This document shows, piece by piece, positions 7,767 to 15,988 of a DNA stretch of 17,979 nt. The notes under the pieces are model-generated. The model saw nothing but the letters and a program-made list of their open reading frames with translations, was not told the DNA's origin and ran no database searches. A program made the translations under genes and the position numbers. Position 1 is the first letter of the stretch. Every line of letters starts with the position of its first letter. This DNA comes from B73-G16 sp964448445 (GTDB taxonomy: Bacteria; Desulfobacterota; B13-G15), in contig CAYVAU010000029.1 of NCBI GenBank assembly GCA_964448445.1, forward strand, positions 1-17,979, written 5' to 3'.

Positions 7767-8920
7767 TTCCGCCTTTTTACGAACTCCAAACCATATTCCA
7801 GGGCCTCGAGGATCATCACCGGGGATTCAGCAGCGGATTTCTTCAACAGGTAGATTCCGAGGACCAAGAGGCTTAGGTTCGGGAACCACGCTCCGGCCCA
7901 AGGGGGTAGGAGACCGCTGGTGGAAAGGGCTTTGCCTATGAGGTAGAGGACGTAGTAGAAGATTATCACGAAGAGGCTCAGCACGAGGCCAAAGGATCTC
8001 CTGCTGCGGGTCCTGTGACTTCCCAGGCCGACACCTAAAAGTCCAAGGATTAGGGGTGAGAAGGGGAGGGCGAATTTCAGGTGTAGCTCTACCAGTTGGG
8101 GCCTTATGTCCTTTCCCTCCCTTTGGCGTTGTTTTATCTTCTCGCGCAGTTCCCTTATGGACATCTCCTTCTCCAGGAGCCTGACCCTGGCCTTCCTTTC
8201 GGCCTCCTTAAGGAGTTCTTCTCGAAAGACGTTGAAGACATAGCTGTTGAAGCGCATGATCGAATAACTCCCCTCTTCCTGTTGGTGGAGTTCCCCCTTG
8301 CTGAGGAAAAGGGAGAGTTTACCTGATCCTTTATCGACGGAGAGCCGTCCGCTTTCGGCCAAAATGAGGGTCTTTTTGGTTGGATCCCTTTCATCAAAGA
8401 GCATAACTCCCTCGATTCCGCCGTCTTCTTTGACCTTCTCCGCATAAAGGACGACGTGGGGGACGAAAGTGCAGAAGACCTTTTCCTTTATCCTCGGCTG
8501 CACAGCTGACCTTGCTGCCTCAAAAAGACTGTCCTTGAAGGCCCTTATGGACCACGGCACCCCATAGAGGGTCAAGGCACCCGTTGATATTGAGGCCAAA
8601 AGGGAGAGGAGCAGGGCGGGTTTGAGGAGTTTTGTGATCCCCACCCCGGAGGTCTTAAGCGCCAAGATCTCCTTGTCCGAGCTCATCCGGGTCAAGGCGA
8701 GGAGGACGCCAAGTAGCGTGGCCATGGGGATAACGTAGACCAGAAAGGAAGGCATCATGAGAAGGAGCAACTTGCCGGCATAATAGAGGGGGATGCCCCT
8801 TTCCAGGAGCATTTCCACGAATCGGAAGAGCTTCCCTCCTAGGAAAGCGAAGCCGAAAAGTATCAACCCCAGGAGCCCGTAATGGGCGATTTCCAGGATC
8901 AGGTATCTTTCGATGATCAT
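7763..8920 (-). CDS. lptF: LptF/LptG-family permease, first subunit (LptF-like)
   Basis: The 385-residue product has three N-terminal helices, a long periplasmic domain (about 125-285) and three C-terminal helices (about 285-365). The family coupling segment is present as MSSDKEILALKTSGVG (residues 78-93), close to the SDxEIxAL form typical of LptF. With its downstream partner it forms the membrane part of the lipopolysaccharide transporter. The start codon overlaps the smc stop as ATGA (8917-8920), so it is probably coupled to smc translation. The C-terminal tail (about 366-385) is a cytoplasmic basic extension ending in KRRK. Confidence 0.9.
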   Translation of the reverse strand: MIIERYLILEIAHYGLLGLILFGFAFLGGKLFRFVEMLLERGIPLYYAGKLLLLMMPSFLVYVIPMATLLGVLLALTRMSSDKEILALKTSGVGITKLLKPALLLSLLASISTGALTLYGVPWSIRAFKDSLFEAARSAVQPRIKEKVFCTFVPHVVLYAEKVKEDGGIEGVMLFDERDPTKKTLILAESGRLSVDKGSGKLSLFLSKGELHQQEEGSYSIMRFNSYVFNVFREELLKEAERKARVRLLEKEMSIRELREKIKQRQREGKDIRPQLVELHLKFALPFSPLILGLLGVGLGSHRTRSRRSFGLVLSLFVIIFYYVLYLIGKALSTSGLLPPWAGAWFPNLSLLVLGIYLLKKSAAESPVMILEALEYGLEFVKRRK

Positions 8921-11900
8921 TGTATCCTCAGAGAAAAGACCCGGGAAATCCCGGGTGTCTCCATGGTCACACCATATACATATTCGGCAGCCTCAATGGT
9001 TCTGCGCTGGTGAGTTATGAGGATAAACTGGCTCCGTTCTTTCAGTTCCCGCAGAAGTCCCACAAACCTTTCTATATTGGCTTCATCCAAGGTCGAGTCG
9101 ACCTCGTCCATTATGCAGAAAGGCGCAGGCTTGAGAAAGAACAGAGAGAGGATGAAAGCTATGGAGGCCATGCATTTTTCGCCCCTGGAGAGTAGCTCCA
9201 TACTTCTGAGCCTTTTGCCACGGGGTTCAATGAATATCCTGATCCCCGGATCGCTCCTCCCGTCAAGGACCAGGTCGCCCTTTCCACCCTCGAACAATCG
9301 AGCCACAAGGCCTCTGAAGATTTCCCTCACCCGCTCGAAGGTCTCAATGAAGACCTCGCGACTTCTACGTTTCATTTCCTCCAGGGATTTCTCGAGGTTC
9401 TCTATGGATTCCTCGAGGTCTTCCTTTTGAGACTGGAGGTGTTCGAGTCGTTGCTTGACCCTCTCATACTCTCCTATGGCCCCTAGGTTGACCTCCCCGA
9501 GCCTCTGCAGATCTTCTTTCAGGCGCTCCTTCTTTTCCACGTAATCCCTTTCAAGAGGGTGTTCCTTCAGCAACCGGACCGCTTCCTGGGGTTTTACGCA
9601 GAAGGCATCCTCCAAGATCCCTTCCCAGTGCGAGGCCTCAACCCTTAAAGCCTCAGCCTGTGCCCTCAGGTCCGGAAGTTCTTGCTCCAGTTCCTTGAGG
9701 AGGCCTTGAAGTCCCTCAAGTTGGTTCCTCAAGTTCTCGATGTCCCCGGTCAAAGCATCAAAATCTTCCCTCAGTCTCTGTATCTTTCGGGAAAGCGAGA
9801 TCTCTCGATTTTCAATTTCCTCTATCATGGCCTCAAGGCATTTCCTTTCGACTTCGATCTCCTCCTGCCTCCTTTCAAGCCTTCTGTTTTCTTCCCTTAA
9901 GGTCTCCTCGTCCTTGGCGAGCTTGTGGATCCGCGACTCGATATCTCTTACCGAGTTTTCCTTTCCCTTTAGCCTCTCCTTCAGGGTTGCCAGTTCCTCT
10001 TTAAGGAGGCCCCGTTTCCCTTCAAATTCCCTTAGGTTTTTTTCCAGCCGCTGGAGCTCCTCCTCCACGTCGGAAAGTTCCTCTTTTACTCTTCTTTCTT
10101 CCGTCTCCCTTCCTTCGAGTTCCCTTTTGGCTTCGTCGAGTTGCCTTTCCCAGTAAGAGCTCTCCTCGGCGAGTTCCTCAAGTTCGACACCGAGGGCTCC
10201 CTCTTTCTTTCGGAGGACCTCCAGCTCCCCCCGGAGATTTCTCTGGAGGGATTCGTTCTCCCTCAGTGCTTCCTCTTTCCGCCTCCTTTTATCCTCCAGC
10301 TGTTGCCTCTGTTCCTTGAGCCCTCGAGATTCCTCGTCGATCTCCTCCACCTTCTTCCGGAGGGCTTCCCATTTCTCACCGAGTCTCTCGATCTCCTTGG
10401 AGATCTCCTTCAAGAGGTTTTTGCGTTCCAGTATGCCCGAAGATCTGTTACCCCACAGGACCCCCCGATGATCCAGGTAGAGGCCATCGGAGGTTACGTA
10501 TTCACGACCCGGTAGGGGCCTTCGGGGAAGTTCGGGGACAAGCTCTACGTTCCCCAGCAGAAGGCTCGAGAGCCCATGAAACTTCCCGATCCTGGTTACC
10601 CTCACCAGTTCCCCCTCTCCTCCAAGGTCTTCACAGGGCAGCAGCAGCACGGGGATCTTTCTCCCGGTTGCCTCGAGGATCCTCAGGGCCTCTTCCATAT
10701 CCCTTGCCACAAGGGCCCTGATCCTGTCGCCGAGGACGGCTTCCACCGCCTTTTCATATCCCTTCTGCACTTCCAAGAGGTCTCCCAGAAGTTCGGCCCT
10801 TGACAAACCGAAGGCGGCAGGCGATTCGAGGACCTTCTTGAGCACTTCCGGATAGCCTGCATAGTCCGATTCCATCTTGGCGAGCATTTCCCTTTGGAGT
10901 TTTAAGGCGTTGACTTCCCCTGAAAGGACTAGGAGCTCTTGCCTCTTTTTCGAAAGCTCCTCTCCCAGTTCCTTCTCCTTTTGAAGGAGGGAGTTCAAGG
11001 CCCCTTCTATCTCGTTCAGCGCTTGGAGGATTTCCTCCCTTTCGGCTTTCTTTCGCTTTATTTGAACTTCAAGCTCCCCGGCTCTCTTCGCAATTTCTTC
11101 AAGCTCCCTTTTAAGCCTCTGAGCCTTCCTTTGTCCCAACGAGAGCCTTTCTTGGGCTTCCTTAAAGGAATTCCTGAGGCGGATCTTTACCCCCTCTACC
11201 TCTATTAACTTCTTCCTGAAGGTGTCCCGTTTGGTCAGGAGTTCCTTGCGTCGGGGATCAAGGAGGGAAAGCTCTTCTTCTATCCGGGCGAGGGTTTCCC
11301 CTTTGGATTTGAGGGATATTTCTATGTTTTCGATCTCCTTGAGGAACCAGTTCTTCCTTTCAACGAGCTCAAGGCGTGTGTCTCGAAGGTCGCGCAGTTG
11401 TCTCCTCTTTTCTTGGAGGCTTTTAAGGATATTGAGCCTTTCGTTTTCGAGCCCTTTGAGCCTCTCCGAATACCCCTTCCTTTTTCCCTCAAGCCGAAGG
11501 CGCTCCTTTTCCTTCTCTTCGATTTCATCCCTCAAAATTCGAGCAATTCTTTCTTTTTCGGAGACCTCCTCCGAGAGCTGATCGTACTTCTGCCTTAACC
11601 CTTTGAGCTCTGCCTGTAGATCCCTTTGACGATCCTCGATGTCCTTCAGTTTTTCGGAAGCCTGCTGCCATCGGAAAGCCGCTTCCCTGAGTTCCAAGCT
11701 GCGGAGTTGTTCCCTTAGGTTCTTAAAACGCTTGGCTTTAGAGGCTTGATATTTGAGTGAATTTGCCTGATGTTCGACTTCCCGAAGCAGGTCCTCCAAC
11801 CTCTGGAGGTTTTGTTTGCTTATCTCCAACTTCTTCAGGGTTTCCTTCCTTCTCTCCTCGACTTTACTGGTACCTGCGGCTTCCTCAATCAGCATCCTGA

Positions 11901-12357
11901 GCTGTTGGGGTGGTGCCGTTATGAGGGCTTCGATTTCCCCCTGGGGCACTATGGCATAGCTGTTGGTCCCGAGGCCGGTTCCCAGCAACAGGTCCCTTAT
12001 GTCCTTTAAACGGCAGGGCTTTCTGTTGAGCAGGTATTCGCTTTCCCCGGAGCGGTAAAGCCTCCTGGTGATCCTTATTTCGCCTTCCCGTTCCGGGTCC
12101 TCCAGGATTATCGACACCTCTGCCATACCCGATGGTTTCACATCGTTTGCGCCGTTGAAGATCACATCTTCCATATATCTTGATCGCAAGAGGGTGGGTC
12201 TCATCTCTCCGAGGGCCCAAAGGACGGCGTCCACAATATTGGATTTGCCACAGCCGTTAGGCCCTATGATGACGCTTAAGCCATGAGGGGGAAAGAGGAG
12301 GAGGGATCGGTTATTGAAGGACTTGAATCCCAGAAGTTCTATGGCTTTAAGGCGCAT
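8917..12357 (-). CDS. smc: Chromosome partition protein SMC (condensin-like ATPase)
   Basis: At 1146 residues this is a full-length bacterial SMC. The N-terminal head has Walker A GPNGCGKSN at 32-40 (K38), then MEDVIFNGA and the EEAAGTSK segment at the head-coil junction. A long heptad coiled coil follows, then the hinge (about 500-640), the returning coil, and the C-terminal head with Walker B FCIMDEVD (D1084, E1085) and an LDEAN D-loop. SMC dimers bridge and condense DNA with ScpA/ScpB, which are not in this window. The ABC signature reads LLSRGEK: R1058 replaces the first glycine of LSGGE. The ATG overlaps the gltX end by 11 bases. The order gltX-smc-lptFG is unusual for this gene. Confidence 0.97.
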   Translation of the reverse strand: MRLKAIELLGFKSFNNRSLLLFPPHGLSVIIGPNGCGKSNIVDAVLWALGEMRPTLLRSRYMEDVIFNGANDVKPSGMAEVSIILEDPEREGEIRITRRLYRSGESEYLLNRKPCRLKDIRDLLLGTGLGTNSYAIVPQGEIEALITAPPQQLRMLIEEAAGTSKVEERRKETLKKLEISKQNLQRLEDLLREVEHQANSLKYQASKAKRFKNLREQLRSLELREAAFRWQQASEKLKDIEDRQRDLQAELKGLRQKYDQLSEEVSEKERIARILRDEIEEKEKERLRLEGKRKGYSERLKGLENERLNILKSLQEKRRQLRDLRDTRLELVERKNWFLKEIENIEISLKSKGETLARIEEELSLLDPRRKELLTKRDTFRKKLIEVEGVKIRLRNSFKEAQERLSLGQRKAQRLKRELEEIAKRAGELEVQIKRKKAEREEILQALNEIEGALNSLLQKEKELGEELSKKRQELLVLSGEVNALKLQREMLAKMESDYAGYPEVLKKVLESPAAFGLSRAELLGDLLEVQKGYEKAVEAVLGDRIRALVARDMEEALRILEATGRKIPVLLLPCEDLGGEGELVRVTRIGKFHGLSSLLLGNVELVPELPRRPLPGREYVTSDGLYLDHRGVLWGNRSSGILERKNLLKEISKEIERLGEKWEALRKKVEEIDEESRGLKEQRQQLEDKRRRKEEALRENESLQRNLRGELEVLRKKEGALGVELEELAEESSYWERQLDEAKRELEGRETEERRVKEELSDVEEELQRLEKNLREFEGKRGLLKEELATLKERLKGKENSVRDIESRIHKLAKDEETLREENRRLERRQEEIEVERKCLEAMIEEIENREISLSRKIQRLREDFDALTGDIENLRNQLEGLQGLLKELEQELPDLRAQAEALRVEASHWEGILEDAFCVKPQEAVRLLKEHPLERDYVEKKERLKEDLQRLGEVNLGAIGEYERVKQRLEHLQSQKEDLEESIENLEKSLEEMKRRSREVFIETFERVREIFRGLVARLFEGGKGDLVLDGRSDPGIRIFIEPRGKRLRSMELLSRGEKCMASIAFILSLFFLKPAPFCIMDEVDSTLDEANIERFVGLLRELKERSQFILITHQRRTIEAAEYVYGVTMETPGISRVFSLRIQ

Positions 12358-13765
12358 GCCCCCCTGAAGTCCTCACCCACTGCAGCGCTTTTTCGATCCG
12401 CCTGAGGCATTCCTCCCGTCCCAGGATCTGCATTATCTCAAACAGTCCTGGACTCACAGTGCCTCCGGTCAGAGAGAGCCTTATGGTCTGAGCTGCATCC
12501 CGGGTCTTGAGGCCCATCTGTTCGCTCACTTCCCTGAAGGCTTCTTCCAGCTTTTGGGGATCGAACTCGGTGGCCTTTATCCTTTCCTTGAACCGGTCCA
12601 GAAACTGGAGGCCCTTTTCCGTGAAGAACTTTTTGGTGCCCGATGCATCATAAGAGGTGGGCGGCACAAAATAAAAGAGCCCCTGTTGGGCCATCTCTTC
12701 CAGGGTCCTGGATCGGGGCTGAAGGGTCTTCACGGCCTCAATGAGCTTTTCGTCCAGCGGGACGGTGATTCCCCTGCGTTCCAGAAAGGGCCGAAGCCTT
12801 CTTGCGATCTCTTCAGGGGGCAGGGTCTTAATGTAATAGGAATTCAGCCACAGCAATTTTTCCGGATCGAAGACAGCAGGGGAGCGGCTTACATTGTCCA
12901 AGGTGAACTTCTCGATGAGTTCATCGATGCTGAAGATCTCCTGATCTCCCCAAGACCAACCCAACCGTGCGAGGTAATTGACCATCGCCTCGGGCAAAAA
13001 GCCCATCTCCCGATAGGAACTCACAGCTGTTGCCCCATGGCGTTTGCTCAAACGCGTGCGATCGGGCCCCAAGATCAGGGGAACGTGGGCAAACCTTGGG
13101 GGATCGAAGCCCAGGGCCTGATACAGCAAGAGCTGGCGAGGGGTATTGTTCAAGTGGTCGTCACCGCGGATGACATGGGTTATTCCCATGAGGGCGTCAT
13201 CGACCACCACGCAGAAGTTATAAGTGGGGGTGCCATCGGAGCGAAGGATTATGAGATCGTCAAGTTCTTCGTTTCGAAAGACCACCTTCCCCCTCAGGAG
13301 ATCCTCGACCACTGTCACCCCTTCGATGGGTGCCTTGAACCTTATGGCAAAGGGTTTGTTGGGCCGATCCGTGCGGTTTCTGCATCGGCCGTCGTACTTG
13401 GGTTTGCGACCTTCCTGAAGGGCCTTTTTGCGCATCTGCTCGAGTTCTTCGGGGGTGCAATAGCAACGGTAGGCCTTTCCCTCCTCCAGGAGCCTGAAGG
13501 CATGTTCCCGGTAGAGATCCATTCTCTCACTTTGAAAATACGGCCCCTCGTCCCATTCGAGGCCAAGCCACCGGAGGCTTTCAAGAATGTCCTCGAGGAA
13601 CTCCTCCCGGGAACGCTCCCTGTCGGTGTCCTCGATCCTCAGGATAAACTTTCCGTGGTTATGTCTCGCGAAAAGCCAGTTGAAGAGGGCAGTTCTCGCC
13701 CCCCCGATATGCAGATAACCCGTGGGACTTGGGGCAAAACGCGTCCTTACTTCTCCTAAGCCCAT
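12347..13765 (-). CDS. gltX: Glutamyl-tRNA synthetase
   Basis: This 472-residue class I synthetase charges tRNA with glutamate. The HIGH motif is HIGG at residues 19-22 within APSPTGYLHIGG, and the KMSKS loop is RLSKR at 238-242. A zinc-type cluster is visible as C101, C103 and C128, but the fourth position is asparagine or arginine rather than the histidine of E. coli, so zinc may be absent. Length is normal for a bacterial GluRS. Whether it also charges tRNA-Gln (non-discriminating) cannot be read from this window. The ATG lies inside the end of the Yip1-family gene, and its own stop overlaps smc by 11 bases. Confidence 0.97.
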   Translation of the reverse strand: MGLGEVRTRFAPSPTGYLHIGGARTALFNWLFARHNHGKFILRIEDTDRERSREEFLEDILESLRWLGLEWDEGPYFQSERMDLYREHAFRLLEEGKAYRCYCTPEELEQMRKKALQEGRKPKYDGRCRNRTDRPNKPFAIRFKAPIEGVTVVEDLLRGKVVFRNEELDDLIILRSDGTPTYNFCVVVDDALMGITHVIRGDDHLNNTPRQLLLYQALGFDPPRFAHVPLILGPDRTRLSKRHGATAVSSYREMGFLPEAMVNYLARLGWSWGDQEIFSIDELIEKFTLDNVSRSPAVFDPEKLLWLNSYYIKTLPPEEIARRLRPFLERRGITVPLDEKLIEAVKTLQPRSRTLEEMAQQGLFYFVPPTSYDASGTKKFFTEKGLQFLDRFKERIKATEFDPQKLEEAFREVSEQMGLKTRDAAQTIRLSLTGGTVSPGLFEIMQILGREECLRRIEKALQWVRTSGGHAP

Positions 13766-14268
13766 AGGAACACAAACCCTCCTATGGGAAAGGTTATGAG
13801 AACGAAGATGACCGCGCTGATCAAGACAGCCAAAAAGGCTTTGAGCTTTGTCACTCCATGGACGGCCTCAAGCCCCACGATCTTGAGCCAGATCCCGTAA
13901 AGGGAAGCGAGAAAGCCAAAAAAGGGTATCCAGCTCAGGAGGTTTACAGCACCGCTGTAAGCTACAACCCTGAAGGTGGCTTCGTAATTTCCCCGGGCAC
14001 CGAAGAACTTCCTGAGCACAAGCTGAAGGATTCCAGCTCCCAGGAAGGAGAAAAAGAAACTGATTATCCCCAACAGGATGAAGAGGGGATTGAAGAGGAT
14101 TAGGGACCTCAAAAGGGCCCACACGGCAAAACAGATACCAAGGTATACCACCGGATGGCCAAACCCTCCTCGGGTGGGCATTTCCCTGAAGAATTCGCCG
14201 GGCCTCAAGAACACTTCCTTTGTCACCGCAATGAAGCTGTTCGGGAAGTCCTTGAAATTGAACTCCAT
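13756..14268 (-). CDS. Yip1-family integral membrane protein
   Basis: The 170-residue protein has a short cytoplasmic N-terminus with a PGEFFREMP motif (about 23-31), then about five hydrophobic helices (about 38-60, 62-85, 100-120, 118-135, 145-168). The segment NYEATFRVVAYSGAVNLLSW after helix 2 (about residues 93-112) is the hallmark of bacterial Yip1-domain proteins. Function in bacteria is unknown; eukaryotic relatives act in membrane traffic. It has a GGGGGGAT ribosome site in the nine-base gap after the phosphoesterase gene and overlaps gltX by 10 bases. Confidence 0.82.
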   Translation of the reverse strand: MEFNFKDFPNSFIAVTKEVFLRPGEFFREMPTRGGFGHPVVYLGICFAVWALLRSLILFNPLFILLGIISFFFSFLGAGILQLVLRKFFGARGNYEATFRVVAYSGAVNLLSWIPFFGFLASLYGIWLKIVGLEAVHGVTKLKAFLAVLISAVIFVLITFPIGGFVFLWA

Positions 14269-14277
14269 TGATCCCCC

Positions 14278-14817
14278 CTAGATTTTGGTTTGCAAAATCA
14301 CGTTACCTCCCAGGGAAAGCACACAGACTGATCCCCCTTGGGTATCGATGAAAGCGAAGGTCGGTTCGGAATCCTTTGGAAGGGAAGGGGATCCCGGGTT
14401 CAGCAACAGGGTTTTCCCCTCCTTGGAAAGATCGGGTTTATGGGTGTGTCCGAAGACGAGGATGTCGGGCTTATAAAGCCCGATCATGTCGCGGGTCCTC
14501 TGGTTCAGTTCGTGAAGGACGATGATGCTCAAACCATCCAGGAAGCAAAAAATGTACGGTGACTGTATAGGAAAACGCAAGAGCAACTGATCTATATCGG
14601 CGTCACAATTGCCCCGTGCGAATAGGGCGGGCAACTCCAAGGAATTTATGGCTTCTGCCAGTTCCTTTGGATTATATCCTTCTGGAAGGGGGTTCCGGGG
14701 ACCGTGATATAGGATATCACCCGCATGGAGGAGAAGATCCGCTTCCTTGAGAAACTCCGATACCCCTTTCCACCCCACGAGCCCTCCGTGGGTATCACTT
14801 GTGACGATGATCTTCAC
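14278..14817 (-). CDS. YfcE-like calcineurin-type metallophosphoesterase
   Basis: The 179-residue protein closely follows E. coli YfcE: the metal motif DTH at D8/H10, HAGD at D34, the HGPRNPLPEGY loop after it, GNCD at 69-72 and GHTH at 123-126. YfcE is a Mn-dependent phosphodiesterase tested only on model substrates, so the natural substrate is unknown. The start is GTG, overlapping the DJ-1 stop as GTGA (14814-14817), which makes translational coupling likely. Oddity: where YfcE has THGH, this protein has LHEL at residues 101-104, so a metal-site histidine may be missing. Confidence 0.9.
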   Translation of the reverse strand: MKIIVTSDTHGGLVGWKGVSEFLKEADLLLHAGDILYHGPRNPLPEGYNPKELAEAINSLELPALFARGNCDADIDQLLLRFPIQSPYIFCFLDGLSIIVLHELNQRTRDMIGLYKPDILVFGHTHKPDLSKEGKTLLLNPGSPSLPKDSEPTFAFIDTQGGSVCVLSLGGNVILQTKI

Positions 14818-15383
14818 CTCTTCAGGATCTCCAGTATCGCTTCCGCGAACTCGCGAGCCGCTTCAGGGCCTCTGGCAGTGACGATTAAGCCATCCACCTC
14901 AACGGCCTTACCCGTATAAGTGGCACCTGTTTTTGCAAGGGTGTCGGCCTCAGAAGGCCACACGGTGGCCCTCTTTCCCCGGAGAACCCCTGCCCTTGCC
15001 AGTATCCCGGGGGCCAGACATATGGCACCCAGGACCTTCCCCCTCTTTTGGGCCTCCTGGGCTATATGGAGGGCTTCAGGGTCAGAGAAATAGAACTGTG
15101 CCCCAACTCCCCCCACGAATATCACGGCGCTGTAACGGGATATATCAACCTCCCCAAGGCTCAAGTCCGGCTTCACCCTCAAGCCGAGCATCCCCTTGGC
15201 CTCACAGGTCGTCTTTGAAGCTACATCGACCTCCCATCCCTTGGCCTCGAAAAGGGCCTTTGGAATCTGAAGTTCCTCATCCCTGAACCCCTCGGGGGCG
15301 ATTATCATGAGGATCCTCCCTTCCTGAGCTAGGAGGCACAAGGGAAGGAGCACCAAAAAGATGAAGAGACCCACGCGCCTCAT
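14814..15383 (-). CDS. Exported DJ-1/PfpI-family protein
   Basis: The 189-residue protein has an N-terminal hydrophobic segment (residues 4-19) with the cleavage-like site LLAQEG. A DJ-1/PfpI fold follows: the acidic residue in FRDEEL (E36 or E37), the FVGGVGA loop (89-95), and the nucleophile elbow AICLAPGILA with C122. The usual histidine after the cysteine is not present (CLAP, not CHGP). Family members act as proteases, glyoxalases or deglycases, or redox-linked chaperones, and the class cannot be settled from motifs. An exported member is uncommon. The gene overlaps greA by four bases (ATGA) and yfcE by four (GTGA). Confidence 0.9.
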   Translation of the reverse strand: MRRVGLFIFLVLLPLCLLAQEGRILMIIAPEGFRDEELQIPKALFEAKGWEVDVASKTTCEAKGMLGLRVKPDLSLGEVDISRYSAVIFVGGVGAQFYFSDPEALHIAQEAQKRGKVLGAICLAPGILARAGVLRGKRATVWPSEADTLAKTGATYTGKAVEVDGLIVTARGPEAAREFAEAILEILKR

Positions 15384-15850
15384 GACGCCCTCACTTCCAG
15401 GATCAGATAGCGCCGCTTCCCAGCCGGTACCTTCACCTCAACCTCATCGCCCTCTTCCTTCCCCACAAGGGCCCTGGCCACCGGGGAATGGATGGAGATC
15501 TTTCCCTGGGACGGATCGGCCTCATCGCCACCGACCAGGTGATATTCCACTACCTGTCCCGTATCCAGGTCCTCCAGTTTGACCTTACATCCAAAGACCA
15601 CTTTCCCTTCCTCGCGAGGTTGTTCCACGATGATTGCCCTCGTCAGCTTGCTCTCCAGTTCCCGGATTTTGGTTTCTATAAAGGCCTGCTTTTCCTTTGC
15701 CGCATGGTACTCGGCATTCTCCGATAGGTCTCCAAAGGCCCTCGCCCTTTCTATCTCGGCAATAATCTTGGGCCTCTCCTCCTTTTTCAACCTCTCCAGT
15801 TCCCTTTTCAGGGCTTCATATCCCTCTCGCGTCATAGGGATCGAATCCAT
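15380..15850 (-). CDS. greA: Transcription elongation factor GreA
   Basis: At 156 residues this is a standard GreA, which binds the RNA polymerase secondary channel and stimulates transcript cleavage in backtracked complexes. The N-terminal coiled coil (about 1-75) has the conserved tip FGDLSENAEYHAAKEKQ (about 39-55), with the acidic D41/E44 pair. The C-terminal FKBP-like domain has the GDEADPSQGKISIHSPVARAL stretch (about 107-127). Its ATG has a GGAGG site eight bases upstream and a good promoter just above it, so it is the first gene of the nine-gene minus-strand operon. Confidence 0.97.
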   Translation of the reverse strand: MDSIPMTREGYEALKRELERLKKEERPKIIAEIERARAFGDLSENAEYHAAKEKQAFIETKIRELESKLTRAIIVEQPREEGKVVFGCKVKLEDLDTGQVVEYHLVGGDEADPSQGKISIHSPVARALVGKEEGDEVEVKVPAGKRRYLILEVRAS

Positions 15851-15878
15851 AAGAGTTCCTCCATTGGTGGTTTCTTAA

Positions 15879-15908
15879 ATTCTAACATCGCCCCTTTTCG
15901 GTTTTCAA
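15879..15908 (-). promoter_or_regulatory. Predicted sigma-70 promoter of the greA operon
   Basis: On the minus strand a -35 TTGAAA (15903-15908) is followed after 18 bases by an extended -10, TGTTAGAAT, with TAGAAT at 15879-15884. Transcription would begin near 15872, about 22 bases before the greA ATG. This is the only good promoter seen above greA, and the overlapping genes downstream leave little room for others. Confidence 0.65.
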
Positions 15909-15941
15909 TTTTCGGCCCGGCATTTTTCCTGCGAAGATGGT

Positions 15942-15971
15942 TTGACAACATGGTGGACATGCGGCAATAAA
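15942..15971 (+). promoter_or_regulatory. Predicted sigma-70 promoter of the two-component operon
   Basis: A perfect -35 TTGACA (15942-15947) is followed after 18 bases by AATAAA (15966-15971), four of six matches to the -10 consensus. The start would fall near 15978, leaving a leader of about 11 bases that holds the GGAAGG ribosome site of the response-regulator gene. It points away from the greA promoter, with only 33 bases between the two -35 boxes. Confidence 0.55.
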
Positions 15972-15988
15972 AGCCTGGAAGGTGTTCC

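Noticed and set aside
9200..12000. Dense short direct repeats over the middle of smc
   Set aside because: They reflect the heptad codons (Glu, Arg, Leu, Lys) of the SMC coiled coil, not a DNA repeat element or array.
12554..13759. A 401-codon open frame on the + strand
   Set aside because: It lies entirely opposite gltX, which has full synthetase motifs. The opposite frame is open because of biased codon use and shows no protein motif.
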